The notes under the pieces: model-generated
The model's database searches: none
The model's input: the letters and a program-made list of their open reading frames with translations, nothing else
What the model was told of the DNA's origin: nothing
Shown: in pieces, positions 29,103 to 29,488 of the stretch
Layout: every line of letters begins with the position of its first letter
Position numbering within the stretch: position 1 is the stretch's first letter
Made by a program: the position numbers and the translations under genes
Source of the DNA: a virus
Length of the DNA stretch: 29,488 nt
IMG/VR virus record: IMGVR_UViG_3300035698_011798
Span: 1 to 29,488 of that record
Direction: 5' to 3' (one strand)

Positions 29103-29488
29103 TTATCCTACTAGAAACCCGGATAAGTAATTAGCGTATGCAGCGGCTGTTAGGTTACGGGAAACCGAATCGTCGTGGTATACAGCGAGATCCACGTAGT
29201 CTGTACTACCGTTCATCTTAACGACAGTGGTAACACTACCGCCGGTATTAGTTGATCCAACACTAGAAGCGTGTCCTCGTACCTGTGCGGTTCCATTCTT
29301 ACGTATGTCCATTCGCATCTTCTTACCGTCAGCCAGAGATGTTAAGGTAACAGCTCCTACGTACATATAGGTACCAGCCACAGTTGGTGTGTGTCTGTAG
29401 TTAGTAGTGCTATCAAATGTAGCGTTTTCGTCGAAGTCTTCGTTATTAAGGACGACTACTGTAGCTGTTGTAGCGGCGACAGCATTAG
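29103..29488 (-). CDS. C1q-like domain, C-terminal part of a virion/fibre protein (partial)
   Basis: The reading frame stays open to the window edge, so the N-terminus is outside. The visible part has EDFDENATFDSTTNYRHTPT, VAGTYMYVGAVTLTSLADG, KMRMDIRKNGTAQVRGHAS and a closing beta stretch ending in LSGFLVG. This order is that of C1q/TNF-like jelly-roll domains found at the C-termini of phage fibre and surface proteins, where they form trimers. An internal GTG at 29381 is not a real start because the conserved domain begins before it. Confidence 0.8.
   Translation of the reverse strand, partial: NAVAATTATVVVLNNEDFDENATFDSTTNYRHTPTVAGTYMYVGAVTLTSLADGKKMRMDIRKNGTAQVRGHASSVGSTNTGGSVTTVVKMNGSTDYVDLAVYHDDSVSRNLTAAAYANYLSGFLVG

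Noticed and set aside
29103-29381. Complete 92-residue gene starting at a GTG
   Set aside because: The frame stays open beyond 29381 to the window edge, and conserved C1q-like sequence precedes the GTG, so the gene is truncated by the window.

Overview
The window is an internal piece of a tailed double-stranded DNA phage of podovirus (T7-like tail) type. The evidence is a T7-type family A DNA polymerase, a one-chain primase-helicase, a T4-type lysozyme, and an adaptor/nozzle pair like T7 gp11/gp12 next to large ejection-type proteins. No single-subunit RNA polymerase, terminase, portal or major capsid gene lies in the window. Several near-consensus sigma70-type promoters, a bacterial-looking ClpP and a bacterial-looking ClpX suggest a bacterial host whose own RNA polymerase is used. 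Host and phage genus cannot be fixed from the sequence alone.

Layout. (1) 68-2867, leftward: a membrane-anchored ClpP-like protease, a 48-residue membrane protein overlapping a patatin-like phospholipase, two 34-residue membrane proteins and two small soluble proteins. A very good promoter stands at 2889-2917 and a second at 472-500. (2) 2868-3471: a 604-base gene-free divergent region with abutting hairpins, an alternating A/T tract inside an inverted repeat, roughly 60-base degenerate direct repeats and a 26-base element that recurs at two other sites. It is a candidate origin and control region. (3) 3472-4661, rightward: a run of tiny overlapping genes. (4) 4663-16116, rightward: lysozyme, ClpX, ssDNA-binding protein, two PD-(D/E)XK nucleases, prohead-protease-like protein, DNA polymerase, ClpP, primase-helicase, a second 3'-5' exonuclease, a LOG-family nucleotide hydrolase and a dATP/dGTP diphosphohydrolase-like protein. 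(5) 16115-16226: back-to-back terminators where the two transcription units meet. (6) 16248-29488, leftward: virion genes, namely a fibre-like protein with unusual repeats, small virion proteins, a coiled-coil/membrane protein, three or four ejection-type proteins, nozzle, adaptor, and the C-terminal part of a C1q-like fibre protein that runs out of the window.

How it fits together. The rightward block supplies DNA replication, recombination and nucleotide handling; the leftward right-hand block builds the tail. The most unusual feature is proteolysis and membrane attack: the phage appears to carry both halves of a ClpXP protease (ClpX with zinc domain, Walker motifs and an LGF ClpP-docking loop; ClpP with intact Ser-His-Asp triad and no propeptide). 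It also carries a second, membrane-tethered ClpP-fold protease in an operon with a patatin lipase and several one-helix membrane proteins.
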